A stretch of DNA of 64,000 nucleotides, taken from NCBI RefSeq assembly GCF_029760935.1, contig NZ_CP121684.1, positions 1,240,001 to 1,304,000 of the forward strand, read 5' to 3'. The notes beneath the pieces were generated by a model. It did not search any database. It worked only from the letters and a program-made list of their open reading frames with translations, and was not told where the DNA came from. The position numbers and the translations under genes are program-made. Below, piece after piece: positions 8,848-16,377 of this stretch; position 1 is the stretch's first letter; every line of letters starts with the position of its first letter. Source of the stretch: Lysinibacter sp. HNR (GTDB lineage Bacteria; Actinomycetota; Actinomycetes; Actinomycetales; Microbacteriaceae).

Positions 8848-10062
8848 ATGATTACGCACCGATACGGTTCTGCTCGTCGGCGGTTAGCGGGCCTCTACTC
8901 CCGCGTGCCCTGGTGGGCAAAAATTTTGGTTATCTTTGCTCTATCTCGAATCGTCTCGACCACGATGTTGCTGATTTTTGCAGCCCAGCAGCCTGCCGTT
9001 CCCGGATGGATATCGCAGCATCCCGGTCTTGTTGAGTACTCTGCTCTGTGGGACGGGCAGTGGTATTGGCGAATAGCCCTGTACGGCTACCCTGCCGAAC
9101 TTCCGCTTGATAGCGGGGGAAATATCACCGAGAATGCCTGGGCATTTATGCCGGTCTTCCCCGTTCTTGTGCGGGCAATCTCGCTGGTGACGTTTTTGCC
9201 CTGGCCCGCTGTAGCGTCGCTCGTATCGCTCATATTTGGTTGTGCTACGGTGTTGCTGTTCTATCGTTTGATGCTGCGTTACATTAGTGAGTCCCAGTCT
9301 CTGTTTGCTGTGGCCCTGTACTGTTTTGCGCCGGTCTCTGTCCTGATTCAGGTGGCCTACGCGGAATCGATGGTTGCGTTTCTCCTGACGCTTGCGCTAT
9401 GGCTGCTGGTACGCCGAGATTACGCGTGGATGTTTCCTGTGGTGGGCGTGATGTCTCTTACCCGCCCGGTTGGTCTTGCTTTTGCGCTGCTGCTTGGGCT
9501 CTGGTGGTTACTGCGTGTTCTACGACGAGCGCGGGACCCATTTCCCCCGCGAGAAGCTATTGTGACCGCTCTCCTCGGTTTGTTTACGGCGGGTATGGGC
9601 TTTCTCTGGCCCGCGGTCGCGTGGGTGGTGACGGGCTCGATAACTGCCTATACCGACACGGAGTTGGCCTGGCGTCGCCCCTATGTCGGAGATCAACATC
9701 TTGTACCGTTTACCCCGTGGTTTCAGGGTGCGAATTGGTGGGTCGGATCGTCCTGGGGCAGTATCTTGCTGGTGCTTGTTCTCCTTGCTGTTGTCGCCTG
9801 TTTCTGGCTTCCCCAGGTGCGTAGGCTCGGTATTGAGCTTCGGCTGTGGTGTATTAGTTACGGAGTTTATCTTCTGGCCGTTTTCTTCCCGCAATCGAGC
9901 ACCTTTCGTATGCTCATGCCTCTCTTTCCTCTTTTGGGAGCAATTGCCCAGCCGTCTTCGAAGATATACAGAACGGTTCTTATTGGAATATCTATCTACG
10001 GTCAATGGGTTTGGAATAACTTTATGTGGGCAATTAGCCTCCACGATTGGACCCCACCCTAG
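8848..10062 (+). CDS. Integral membrane mannosyltransferase-like protein (PIG-V/GT-C type)
   Basis: About 404 residues with roughly ten membrane segments. Near residue 68 (start at ATG 8848) the first extracytoplasmic loop carries ALWDGQWYWRIALYGYP, the W-D-G-x-W-Y plus GY pattern of PIG-V-like GT-C mannosyltransferases, whose aspartate is thought catalytic. Such enzymes use polyprenol-phosphate sugars outside the membrane. The acceptor here cannot be told. I preferred ATG 8848, 8 bases after dapE, over a TTG at 8818 that would overlap dapE. A later TRPVGLAFALLLG segment resembles the conserved R-P motif of the family. No other cell-envelope glycosylation gene is adjacent. Confidence 0.7.
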   Translation: MITHRYGSARRRLAGLYSRVPWWAKILVIFALSRIVSTTMLLIFAAQQPAVPGWISQHPGLVEYSALWDGQWYWRIALYGYPAELPLDSGGNITENAWAFMPVFPVLVRAISLVTFLPWPAVASLVSLIFGCATVLLFYRLMLRYISESQSLFAVALYCFAPVSVLIQVAYAESMVAFLLTLALWLLVRRDYAWMFPVVGVMSLTRPVGLAFALLLGLWWLLRVLRRARDPFPPREAIVTALLGLFTAGMGFLWPAVAWVVTGSITAYTDTELAWRRPYVGDQHLVPFTPWFQGANWWVGSSWGSILLVLVLLAVVACFWLPQVRRLGIELRLWCISYGVYLLAVFFPQSSTFRMLMPLFPLLGAIAQPSSKIYRTVLIGISIYGQWVWNNFMWAISLHDWTPP

Positions 10063-10214
10063 GGGATAATAACCCCGGAAACGAAAGGTGAAAGTAAGTA
10101 TTATGGGCGGTGTGTTGATGGTAGTATTCCAAAATCTCGAGGGGTTAATTAGAGAGTCCCCGCCCACAACCGATACAGTATTAGAGGAAGTAGAACCTAG
10201 AAAGGGGAGCGTCA

Positions 10215-10385
10215 ATGGCTGCAATGAAGCCGAGAACTGGAGACGGGCCGATGGAGGCTGTCAAAGAGGGACGTGTAATCATCGTGCGTGTTCCCTTGGA
10301 AGGCGGAGGCCGATTGGTTGTTTCTATCAACGACGCCGAAGCAAAAGAGTTGCACGAGGCCCTCACCGGAGTGGTAAAGAACTAA
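10215..10385 (+). CDS. DUF3117 family small protein
   Basis: A 56-residue protein, MAAMKPRTGDGPMEAVKEGR at its start, ending LHEALTGVVKN. It matches the DUF3117 family, which is almost universal in actinomycetes and of unknown role. A clear AAAGGGGAG ribosome site lies 5-12 bases before the ATG. The predicted fold is a short beta-rich unit (VIIVRVPLEGGGRLVVSI) followed by a helix. It is isolated, with about 150 bases upstream and 100 downstream, so it probably has its own promoter. It is short enough to be missed by a length cut-off. Confidence 0.92.
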   Translation: MAAMKPRTGDGPMEAVKEGRVIIVRVPLEGGGRLVVSINDAEAKELHEALTGVVKN

Positions 10386-10486
10386 CGTACTCTTCGCGTG
10401 AGCGAGGGTGTGCAAAATATCGTGGTTGTGGCCCCGCTCATGTGTAGAGGGTTCATGATCTGACCGAGTAACCGTAGACCAACTTA

Positions 10487-11263
10487 ATGAGCAATCAGCA
10501 CCCACCCACTGAAAACCACCCGAGATACAGCACCCATCCGGTTTCCTATATGCGGCGGGGAACCCGCCTTCAGGGCCGCCGCCAGACAGTGTGGGACACT
10601 CACGCGGACTCCTACGTTATTGATGTTCCTCGGGAGTTTACCGATACCTCGGTGCGGTCGGACTATGTGTTTGACCCCGTAGAGCACTTTGGGCGCGAGG
10701 CCGAACTGGTTGTTGAAATTGGTTCCGGGCTTGGCGAAGCGGTGGTTCATCTGGCTGCGCAGGCGCCCGAGAAGAATTTTTTAGCCGTTGAAGTCTATAA
10801 ACCGGGCCTCGCCTCCACCCTGGGGAAGATAGCAGGGAAGAAATTGAGTAACGTTCGGGTGGTGGAGGCGGATGCCGTTCACGCGCTGGAGCGGATGCTG
10901 CCCGCCGCATCTGTGACAGAGCTGTACCTTTTCTTTCCAGACCCTTGGCACAAGAAACGCCATCATAAGCGTCGGCTCGTGCGGGATAGCTTTGTGCCGA
11001 TTGCGGCCCGAGTACTCAAGCCGGGTGGCGTATGGCGCCTCGCTACAGACTGGTCCGACTATGCTGAGCAAATGCGTGATGTGTTGGATCGGGCACCCCA
11101 GTTTGAAAATCCCTATGCTGAACGTGCCAGTGAATCTTCCCGGGAAGAGGGCCTCGGAGGGGGATGGGCTCCTCGATACGAGGGACGGGTTCACACCAGT
11201 TTTGAGAATAAAGCCCATCGAGCGGGTCGACGCGTCTTTGATCTTGAGTATGTGCGTCGTTAG
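10487..11263 (+). CDS. trmB: tRNA (guanine-N7-)-methyltransferase TrmB
   Basis: 258 residues. The SAM-binding loop EIGSGLGEAVVHLA, the acidic LAVEVYKPG strand, the catalytic LYLFFPDPWHKKRHHKRRLV segment and the ATDWSDYAEQM motif are those of TrmB, which makes m7G46 in the variable loop of tRNA. The N-terminal arm (about 50 residues, RTGRRQ-like GTRLQGRRQ) is the usual actinobacterial extension. It is monocistronic and converges on the O-methyltransferase gene with a shared hairpin between the two stops. Confidence 0.95.
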   Translation: MSNQHPPTENHPRYSTHPVSYMRRGTRLQGRRQTVWDTHADSYVIDVPREFTDTSVRSDYVFDPVEHFGREAELVVEIGSGLGEAVVHLAAQAPEKNFLAVEVYKPGLASTLGKIAGKKLSNVRVVEADAVHALERMLPAASVTELYLFFPDPWHKKRHHKRRLVRDSFVPIAARVLKPGGVWRLATDWSDYAEQMRDVLDRAPQFENPYAERASESSREEGLGGGWAPRYEGRVHTSFENKAHRAGRRVFDLEYVRR

Positions 11264-11285
11264 TTCATATCGTTTTGTCGAGCTT

Positions 11286-11327
11286 TTTGTGATGCGGGCC
11301 CCTAAAACAGCCCGCAAAGGTCACAAA
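11286..11327. terminator. Shared hairpin between convergent trmB and O-methyltransferase genes
   Basis: TTTGTGA-TGCGGGC pairs with GCCCGCA-(AAGG)-TCACAAA across a 10-base loop. The right-hand arm contains the stop codon of the reverse-strand gene. A run of T on the left flank is short, so termination would depend mainly on the stem. Confidence 0.5.
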
Positions 11328-11947
11328 CGCGTAATCTGAAGTAGGCCGTCACCCACGGGTAGCAGGGCTGAGACCACCTCATCCGTGGCCTCAAGCTCGT
11401 GCAGCAGCGCACGATAGTCAACAGAGACGCTATCTCGTATGGCCGGGTCAGCCACGCGGCCACCGTGAAGAATACGTGGAACGAGCACTGTTCCACCGGG
11501 GCGCACCAGCCTGAGGCCGTGCTCAACGTATTCGAGTAGAAGATCAGGGTTTGCGTCGATGACAACGAGGTCATAGCTGTTCTCGTTCATGCGTGGCAGA
11601 ATATCTTCGGCCTTGCCATTGATGAAACGTAGCCGTGAGGGAGCTATACCCGCCTGTGTAAAAAGCGAGCGGGCGTGTCGATGGTACTCAGACTCGCTGT
11701 CAATGGTGGTCAGTGAGACATCATCGAGGCGTGATAGCAGCCAGAGACCACTTACCCCAAGACCGGTACCGATCTCTGCGATTGTGGATGCGCGAGTCAT
11801 AGCAACAACGCTGGAGAGAGCTGAACCCACGGCGGGGGAAACGGGGGAGACTCCCAGCTCGATTGATAGTTTGCGCGCTTTTTCTATCACCGGTGATTCG
11901 AGGGGAAGGTCTTCGGCATACTTCCAATTATTTTCAATCTGGGACAC
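11321..11947 (-). CDS. Class I SAM-dependent O-methyltransferase (family 3 type)
   Basis: 208 residues from GTG 11947, with GGAGAAG as ribosome site. The order of motifs is that of the catechol/caffeoyl-CoA-like small O-methyltransferases: AEIGTGLGVSGLWLLSRL (SAM loop), LTTIDSESEYHRHARSLF, then DLVVIDANPDLLLEYVEHGLRLVRPGG. The DANPD motif occupies the metal-binding aspartate position. The acceptor substrate is unknown. In actinomycetes this gene is often found beside tatB and mrp, as here, without an established functional link. It converges on trmB. Confidence 0.85.
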   Translation of the reverse strand: MSQIENNWKYAEDLPLESPVIEKARKLSIELGVSPVSPAVGSALSSVVAMTRASTIAEIGTGLGVSGLWLLSRLDDVSLTTIDSESEYHRHARSLFTQAGIAPSRLRFINGKAEDILPRMNENSYDLVVIDANPDLLLEYVEHGLRLVRPGGTVLVPRILHGGRVADPAIRDSVSVDYRALLHELEATDEVVSALLPVGDGLLQITRL

Positions 11948-12090
11948 GTTCTTCTCCGCGATAGGTTAGGTCACACTACTCCACAAGAGTACCCGCACAG
12001 AAACCCCCAGCGGGTAGCGGCACGCTGGGAGTGACCCCAACAAATGTGTCAATACTCCTGGGCAGTGCCCCGGGCGAATATAAAACGTAT

Positions 12091-12096
12091 TACTGT
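12091..12096 (+). promoter_or_regulatory. -10 box for leaderless tatB
   Basis: TACTGT, then AGTTGT, then GTG at 12103: exactly 6 bases between box and start codon. Confidence 0.5.
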
Positions 12097-12102
12097 AGTT
12101 GT

Positions 12103-12489
12103 GTGGGACTCACGTTTGAAAAGCTTATGGTGATCGGCTTACTCGCCGTTTTTTTGCTGGGTCCTGAGCGCCTACCCGAATACGCGGCTAAGCTCGCTCG
12201 GCTGATTAAACAGCTTCGTGTTATGGCCGATGGAGCCAAAGACCGTATGCGTGAGGAGATGGGGCCCGAATTTGACGAGGTTGACTGGAAAAAATTAGAC
12301 CCTCGACAATACGACCCGCGCCGAATTATCCGGGACGCGTTACTTGAAGAGCAGCCGTCCCCCACCGCTCTTTCTCCCAACCGAGGTGTTGAGCTTCCAG
12401 CGGCCGGTGCGGGGGCGACGAGCAGAAGCTGGCCCTCTCCTATAGTGGATCAGAGCGCTCCGCTGAACTTCGACTCAGAGGCGACCTAG
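12103..12489 (+). CDS. tatB: Sec-independent translocase component TatB
   Basis: 128 residues when started at GTG 12103, immediately before the GLTFEKLMVIGLLAVFLLGPERLPEYA region. This is a single N-terminal membrane helix followed by the conserved GPERLP hinge and an amphipathic helix (AAKLARLIKQLRVMAD), the hallmarks of TatA/TatB proteins. The acidic coiled segment and long disordered Pro/Ser/Ala tail fit TatB rather than TatA. It forms the Tat substrate receptor with TatC, which is not in this window. An upstream in-frame ATG at 12031 would place 24 polar residues before the membrane helix, which is unlike the family. The neighbouring mrp gene is convergent. Confidence 0.88.
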   Translation: MGLTFEKLMVIGLLAVFLLGPERLPEYAAKLARLIKQLRVMADGAKDRMREEMGPEFDEVDWKKLDPRQYDPRRIIRDALLEEQPSPTALSPNRGVELPAAGAGATSRSWPSPIVDQSAPLNFDSEAT

Positions 12490-12581
12490 GAAGCCCTTTT
12501 GTACCCTGCGCGGGTGTGGCACGCAAGATTCTGTGCTCTCCGTGCCCCTGTGGGCGTGAGCGGTATTGCCTGATGCAGGAC

Positions 12582-13793
12582 TTACCAGCCTGAAGGGCGC
12601 GCTCCGCCGCCTTCCCCGGTCGAAAACGGCAGTTTACGTCTTGTGAGATGACGTTTTCGAGACAGTATTGCTTCCGTTACCCGGTGTATGGCTTGAGAAG
12701 ATGCGTCGTGGGGGGCGCTGAGTACCACGGGAATCCCACTATCGCCCCCCTCCCGTAGGGGGACGCTCAGGGGAACGCTCGCGAGTAGGGAAACCTCGTG
12801 GGGCTCTCCCGAAGAATCCTTTCCCTCGGAGAGACGGCGGGCCACCTCTGCGCCGCCACCCTCACCGAAGATATTAAGCACCTCGCCTGAGGGGGTAACA
12901 ATTCCCGACATATTTTCAATAACACCGATTACTTTTTGCCCGGTTTGTCGAGCCACTATTCCGCTGCGTTCCGCAACATCGGCCGCTGCCGATTGTGGAG
13001 TTGTAACCACTAAGACCTCGGCTTGCGGGAGCAACTGGCCAATTGAAATGGCAACATCACCCGTGCCAGGGGGGAGATCAAGAAGAAGCACATCGAGGTC
13101 ACCAAAATAAACGTCGGTGAGGAACTGTTGGATGGTACGGTGCAGCATCGGTCCACGCCAGGAAACCGTTCGCGAAGAGGCATCTCCTCCCTCCAAGAAC
13201 ATGCCGATAGAGATGACCTTTACGCCGTGGCCAATCGGGGGCAGGATCATGTCACCCACGCGCGTGGGCTTTTGTGCATGGCCCTGGTTATCGACCAGTC
13301 CAAGTATTCCGGGAATAGAGAACCCAAAGACATCCGCATCAATAATGCCCACAGAGAGGCCATTCTGTGCCAGATCAACCGCAAGGTTAGCGGTCAACGT
13401 GGATTTGCCTACACCACCTTTTCCGCTGGTTACCGCAAAGATACGGGTGAGGCTGTCACGCCCAAATTGCTGATTCCGTGCTCCTTTTCCCGCACGCAGG
13501 CGCTCAATCAGTGCGCCACGCTCCTCGCTTGTCATCACGGTGACGGTGATAGACGCCTCTGCAACACTGGGCACTCCGAGGACTGCCTCTGTTACATCGC
13601 GTTCGATCGCTCGTGCGGCGGGGCATCCCACAATCGTGAGCTTGATCGTCACGGAGGCGTTACCGTTTTCTACTGTCACATCGCCGACCATGTTCAACTC
13701 GGTGATGGGTTTACGAATTTCCGGATCGATAACGGTTGCGAGCGCCCTCCGGATGTTGTGAGCGACGGTTTCGGAAGCTGATATTTCTGACAA
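12582..13793 (-). CDS. Mrp/NBP35-type P-loop ATPase, iron-sulfur cluster carrier
   Basis: About 403 residues. An N-terminal MIP18/DUF59 domain (VIDPEIRKPITELNMVG, about residues 20-95) is followed by an NBP35/Mrp ATPase with the deviant Walker A TSGKGGVGKST, the IDADVFGFSIPGI switch and DLPPGTGD. The family (ApbC/Mrp) carries and delivers Fe-S clusters. The C-terminal CxxC common in this group is not visible, so cluster binding is uncertain. I chose TTG 13793, 10 bases after the DUF1003 stop. The frame stays open to 13874, but that longer start would overlap the upstream gene by 71 bases. It is the last gene of the MgtE-like/DUF1003/mrp operon. Confidence 0.88.
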   Translation of the reverse strand: MSEISASETVAHNIRRALATVIDPEIRKPITELNMVGDVTVENGNASVTIKLTIVGCPAARAIERDVTEAVLGVPSVAEASITVTVMTSEERGALIERLRAGKGARNQQFGRDSLTRIFAVTSGKGGVGKSTLTANLAVDLAQNGLSVGIIDADVFGFSIPGILGLVDNQGHAQKPTRVGDMILPPIGHGVKVISIGMFLEGGDASSRTVSWRGPMLHRTIQQFLTDVYFGDLDVLLLDLPPGTGDVAISIGQLLPQAEVLVVTTPQSAAADVAERSGIVARQTGQKVIGVIENMSGIVTPSGEVLNIFGEGGGAEVARRLSEGKDSSGEPHEVSLLASVPLSVPLREGGDSGIPVVLSAPHDASSQAIHRVTEAILSRKRHLTRRKLPFSTGEGGGARPSGW

Positions 13794-13803
13794 TGCGTAA
13801 GCC

Positions 13804-14346
13804 TTAGAGGTCGCGCGGTGAGTGGGGATGGCGGGACGTTTCGAGGTCCTCGTGAGGGGGATCAAGCTCCTCAAGAAGGGTGCGCAGCTCGGCCCGGATA
13901 AAGTCTTTGCTGGCTAGGTCTTGGATGGCCAGCCGCAGCGCAACTACCTCACGCGCCAGATACTCGGTGTCGGCAAGATTACGTTCGGCTCGCTGACGAT
14001 CCTGCTCCATCTGAACACGATCTCGATCGTCTTGACGGTTTTGCGCCAGAAGAATCATGGGAGCAGCGTAGGACGCCTGGAGCGAGAGGATGAGCGTGAG
14101 TGCGGTGAATCCCAGCGCGGCGGAGTCAAAACGCAGGCTGGTGGGAGTGTAAGTGTTCCAGATAAGCCAGCCGATGCAGAATAGTGTGAGCCCCAAGAGG
14201 AACCAGGGTGTACCCATCGCGCGGGCGATGCCCTCTGTCCAGCGGCCAAACGATTCGTTTCGTACCACGGTGAGCTGCGGTGAGCCGCGCCTGCGGCCCG
14301 CGCGGACGGGAGAATCAAAGTTATACTGTGAGCGTAGACGCGCCAT
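13804..14346 (-). CDS. DUF1003 membrane protein
   Basis: 180 residues. The DUF1003 pattern is visible: two membrane helices (WFLLGLTLFCIGWLIWN and SAALGFTALTLILSLQASYAAPMILLAQNRQ) followed by a basic, charged coiled segment (DDRDRVQMEQDRQRAERNL). The ATG overlaps the stop of the upstream MgtE-N/CBS gene by a single base (TGATG), so the two are translationally coupled. That protein lacks the MgtE channel domain, so DUF1003 may be its membrane partner, but this is inference. No direct function is known for the family. Confidence 0.9.
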   Translation of the reverse strand: MARLRSQYNFDSPVRAGRRRGSPQLTVVRNESFGRWTEGIARAMGTPWFLLGLTLFCIGWLIWNTYTPTSLRFDSAALGFTALTLILSLQASYAAPMILLAQNRQDDRDRVQMEQDRQRAERNLADTEYLAREVVALRLAIQDLASKDFIRAELRTLLEELDPPHEDLETSRHPHSPRDL

Positions 14347-15632
14347 CAGCGACCTCCCTTCAGATCACTCACAACAGACTCTTGCCTATCTAACCTGTCA
14401 GCGGTCTCGTAGCTGCGCCAGTCATCGGGTAAGAGATGGTCGAGCACGTCGTCTACGGTAACCACTCCCATGAGACGGTCATCAGAGTCAATGACAGGAA
14501 CTGACACTAAATTATACGTGGCCAAGATGCGTGAGACCTCCGTGGCCGGAGTGTCCACACGTACCTCAAGTCCCTCGTCAACCAGATTGCCGAGCCGTTC
14601 GTGCGGTGGATAGCGGAGCATACGTTGAAAATGGACGATGCCAAGAAGCTTCCCGGTGGGGGTTTCGTACGGGGGAAGCGTCACACAGACCGCAGCAGCC
14701 ATGGCGGGAGCGAGTTCGTGTTTGCTTATGAGGGCCAGGCCTTCCGCCACGGTTGCTTCCGCTGAAACTACGATTGGGTCGGGGCTCATTAAGCCTCCCG
14801 CGGTGTCGTGGTCGTAGGTGAGAAGCATGCGAACGTCGTCGGCCTCGTCGGGCTCCATAAGGGTGAGTAGGTGTTCGCCCTCTGCCTCGGGAAGCTGTGC
14901 GATCAAATCGGCGGCGTCATCCGCCTGCATGTTGTCTAGAACGTCCGCGGCTCGTTTATCGTTGAGCGAGGCGAGGATGACTATCTGGTCGCTCTCGGTC
15001 ATCTCCTCGAGAACATCTGCGAGCCTATCGTCAGGAAGTTCAGCAACCACACTGAGCATCCTTTCCCTTGGAAGGTCGAGGAGGGTTCCCGCCAGGTCAG
15101 CCGGTTTGAGATCTGAATAGGTTGCGATGAGGTGCTCGGCGGATTGAGTCCCTCCCGGGAGGGTACGTTCCCGCACCTCGTTCCACGAGGCAATGCTCGT
15201 GTTTCCTCTGCTGAAAGGGGAGCCTCCGTTTCTGCGTTGGCGCACAAAAAGACTGCTGACCTCCCAGATTCCCGTTCGATTTTTTTCGATGGCTACGTCC
15301 TCAATGGTGGCCTCGCCACCTCCATTCACGAAGTCAACCGTACGCCCGATCATTTCCGAAATAATTCGTACCTCACCACCACGCTGTTCAAAACGGCGCA
15401 CGTTAATGAGGCCGGTGGTAATGACCTGTCCTGCTCCGATAGAGGTGATCCTCCCGATGGAGACAAAAACGCGTTTTCGTCCGGGGATTTCAATGACCAT
15501 TCCCACAACCCGTGGTGCCCCCGAGTTTCTATAAACAACAATCACGTCTCTCGCTCGCCCGACGCGATCGCCAACAGGATCAAAAACGCCACACCCCGAT
15601 AGGCGCCCAACAAAAACTCTGCTTGTGCTCAC
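14346..15632 (-). CDS. MgtE N-domain/CBS protein lacking the transport domain
   Basis: 428 residues, GTG start. The N-terminal third resembles a pair of PRC-barrel-like units (VFVGRLSGCGVFDPVGDRVGRARDVIV). Next comes the MgtE superhelical N domain with its repeated LxDLPxERxxxVVAELPDDRLADVLEEM and LNDKRAADVLDNMQADDAADLI units. A CBS pair follows (MSPDPIVVSAEATVAEGL and VDTPATEVSRILATYNLVSVPVIDSDDRLMGVVTVDDVLDHLL). The five-helix MgtE channel is absent, so this is a cytosolic sensor-like protein, not a complete magnesium channel. It leads an operon with DUF1003 and mrp. TAAGTT lies 6 bases before the GTG, so it is likely leaderless. Confidence 0.88.
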   Translation of the reverse strand: MSTSRVFVGRLSGCGVFDPVGDRVGRARDVIVVYRNSGAPRVVGMVIEIPGRKRVFVSIGRITSIGAGQVITTGLINVRRFEQRGGEVRIISEMIGRTVDFVNGGGEATIEDVAIEKNRTGIWEVSSLFVRQRRNGGSPFSRGNTSIASWNEVRERTLPGGTQSAEHLIATYSDLKPADLAGTLLDLPRERMLSVVAELPDDRLADVLEEMTESDQIVILASLNDKRAADVLDNMQADDAADLIAQLPEAEGEHLLTLMEPDEADDVRMLLTYDHDTAGGLMSPDPIVVSAEATVAEGLALISKHELAPAMAAAVCVTLPPYETPTGKLLGIVHFQRMLRYPPHERLGNLVDEGLEVRVDTPATEVSRILATYNLVSVPVIDSDDRLMGVVTVDDVLDHLLPDDWRSYETADRLDRQESVVSDLKGGR

Positions 15633-15638
15633 ACCACT

Positions 15639-15644
15639 AACTTA
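15639..15644 (-). promoter_or_regulatory. -10 box for the leaderless MgtE-N/CBS operon
   Basis: On the reverse strand TAAGTT, then AGTGGT, then the GTG start at 15632. Confidence 0.5.
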
Positions 15645-15738
15645 CCCGGCAACTGAGCGTAGCGGGCTGCGAGCATAGATCGAGACACATAATAATAGAT
15701 GGGTGACCTATGACCCGGTCCGTGCCACAATGGAGAGT

Positions 15739-16239
15739 ATGAGCACACAATCGCCTATGTCAGCACGCGGACTCAACCAATTTCCCACCCTGCCAAAGGG
15801 AGAGGTCGTATCTTCGTACGACACCTACCATGAGGCGCAGCTGGCCGTTGATCATCTTGCCCGTGCCGATTTTCCGGTTAATCAGGTTTCTATCCTCGGC
15901 ACCGATATTAAGAGCGTGGAGCGTGTGACGGGCAAGCTCAGCTACGGGAAGGTTGCCCTCATGGGGGCGCTATCCGGTGCGTATCTGGGCCTCTTCTTTG
16001 GACTCATCCTTTTTCTCTTTCAGCCAGAGAACGCTGGAATTTTAGCGATCTTTGCCGCGGCCGTTATTATCGGCGCCGGCTTTGGAATGCTCTTTGGTGT
16101 ACTCTCCTACGCGATGAATCGCAACCGCAGAGACTTCTCCTCTGTGATGCAGCTCATCGCGTCGCGTTATGACGTGGTGGTTGACCCCGAGTACGTTAAT
16201 CGAGCACGCAATATTTTAAATTCAAGCGATCAAAAATAG
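15739..16239 (+). CDS. General stress protein 17M-like (YflT domain) membrane protein
   Basis: About 166 residues. The N-terminal part (VVSSYDTYHEAQLAVDHLARADFPVNQVSILG) is the YflT/general stress protein 17M fold. A glycine-rich hydrophobic hairpin follows (GALSGAYLGLFFGLILFLF and ILAIFAAAVIIGAGFGMLFGVLSYA), forming two membrane helices. A cytoplasmic tail ends VVVDPEYVNRARNIL. The ATG at 15739 gives the N-terminus closest to relatives as I recall them. A GTG at 15703 in the same frame lies just after an AT-rich promoter and remains possible. It is divergent from the MgtE-like operon. The role of the family is unknown beyond stress induction in some bacteria. Confidence 0.78.
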   Translation: MSTQSPMSARGLNQFPTLPKGEVVSSYDTYHEAQLAVDHLARADFPVNQVSILGTDIKSVERVTGKLSYGKVALMGALSGAYLGLFFGLILFLFQPENAGILAIFAAAVIIGAGFGMLFGVLSYAMNRNRRDFSSVMQLIASRYDVVVDPEYVNRARNILNSSDQK

Positions 16240-16325
16240 CCATTTTCTCTTAATGAAGAACGTCCTTGAGCTAGTAAGAATTTTTTCTTCTGTGTGACGT
16301 CTTCAAGAGCATGAGGTATTAAAAC

Positions 16326-16363
16326 AGCAGGCGGGGCAGTTCTCGGTTACTGCCCCGCCTGCT
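16326..16363 (-). terminator. Rho-independent terminator of pepP
   Basis: AGCAGGCGGGGCAGT and its perfect complement ACTGCCCCGCCTGCT form a 15-bp stem with an 8-base loop. On the reverse strand the stem is followed by GTTTTAATA, a short T tract. It lies 15 bases beyond the pepP stop. Confidence 0.85.
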
Positions 16364-16377
16364 CTCGCTCAAAGCGG

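Noticed and set aside
10088-10447. 119-codon forward frame across the DUF3117 gene
   Set aside because: It is in another frame from the well-supported DUF3117 gene and has no recognisable protein features.
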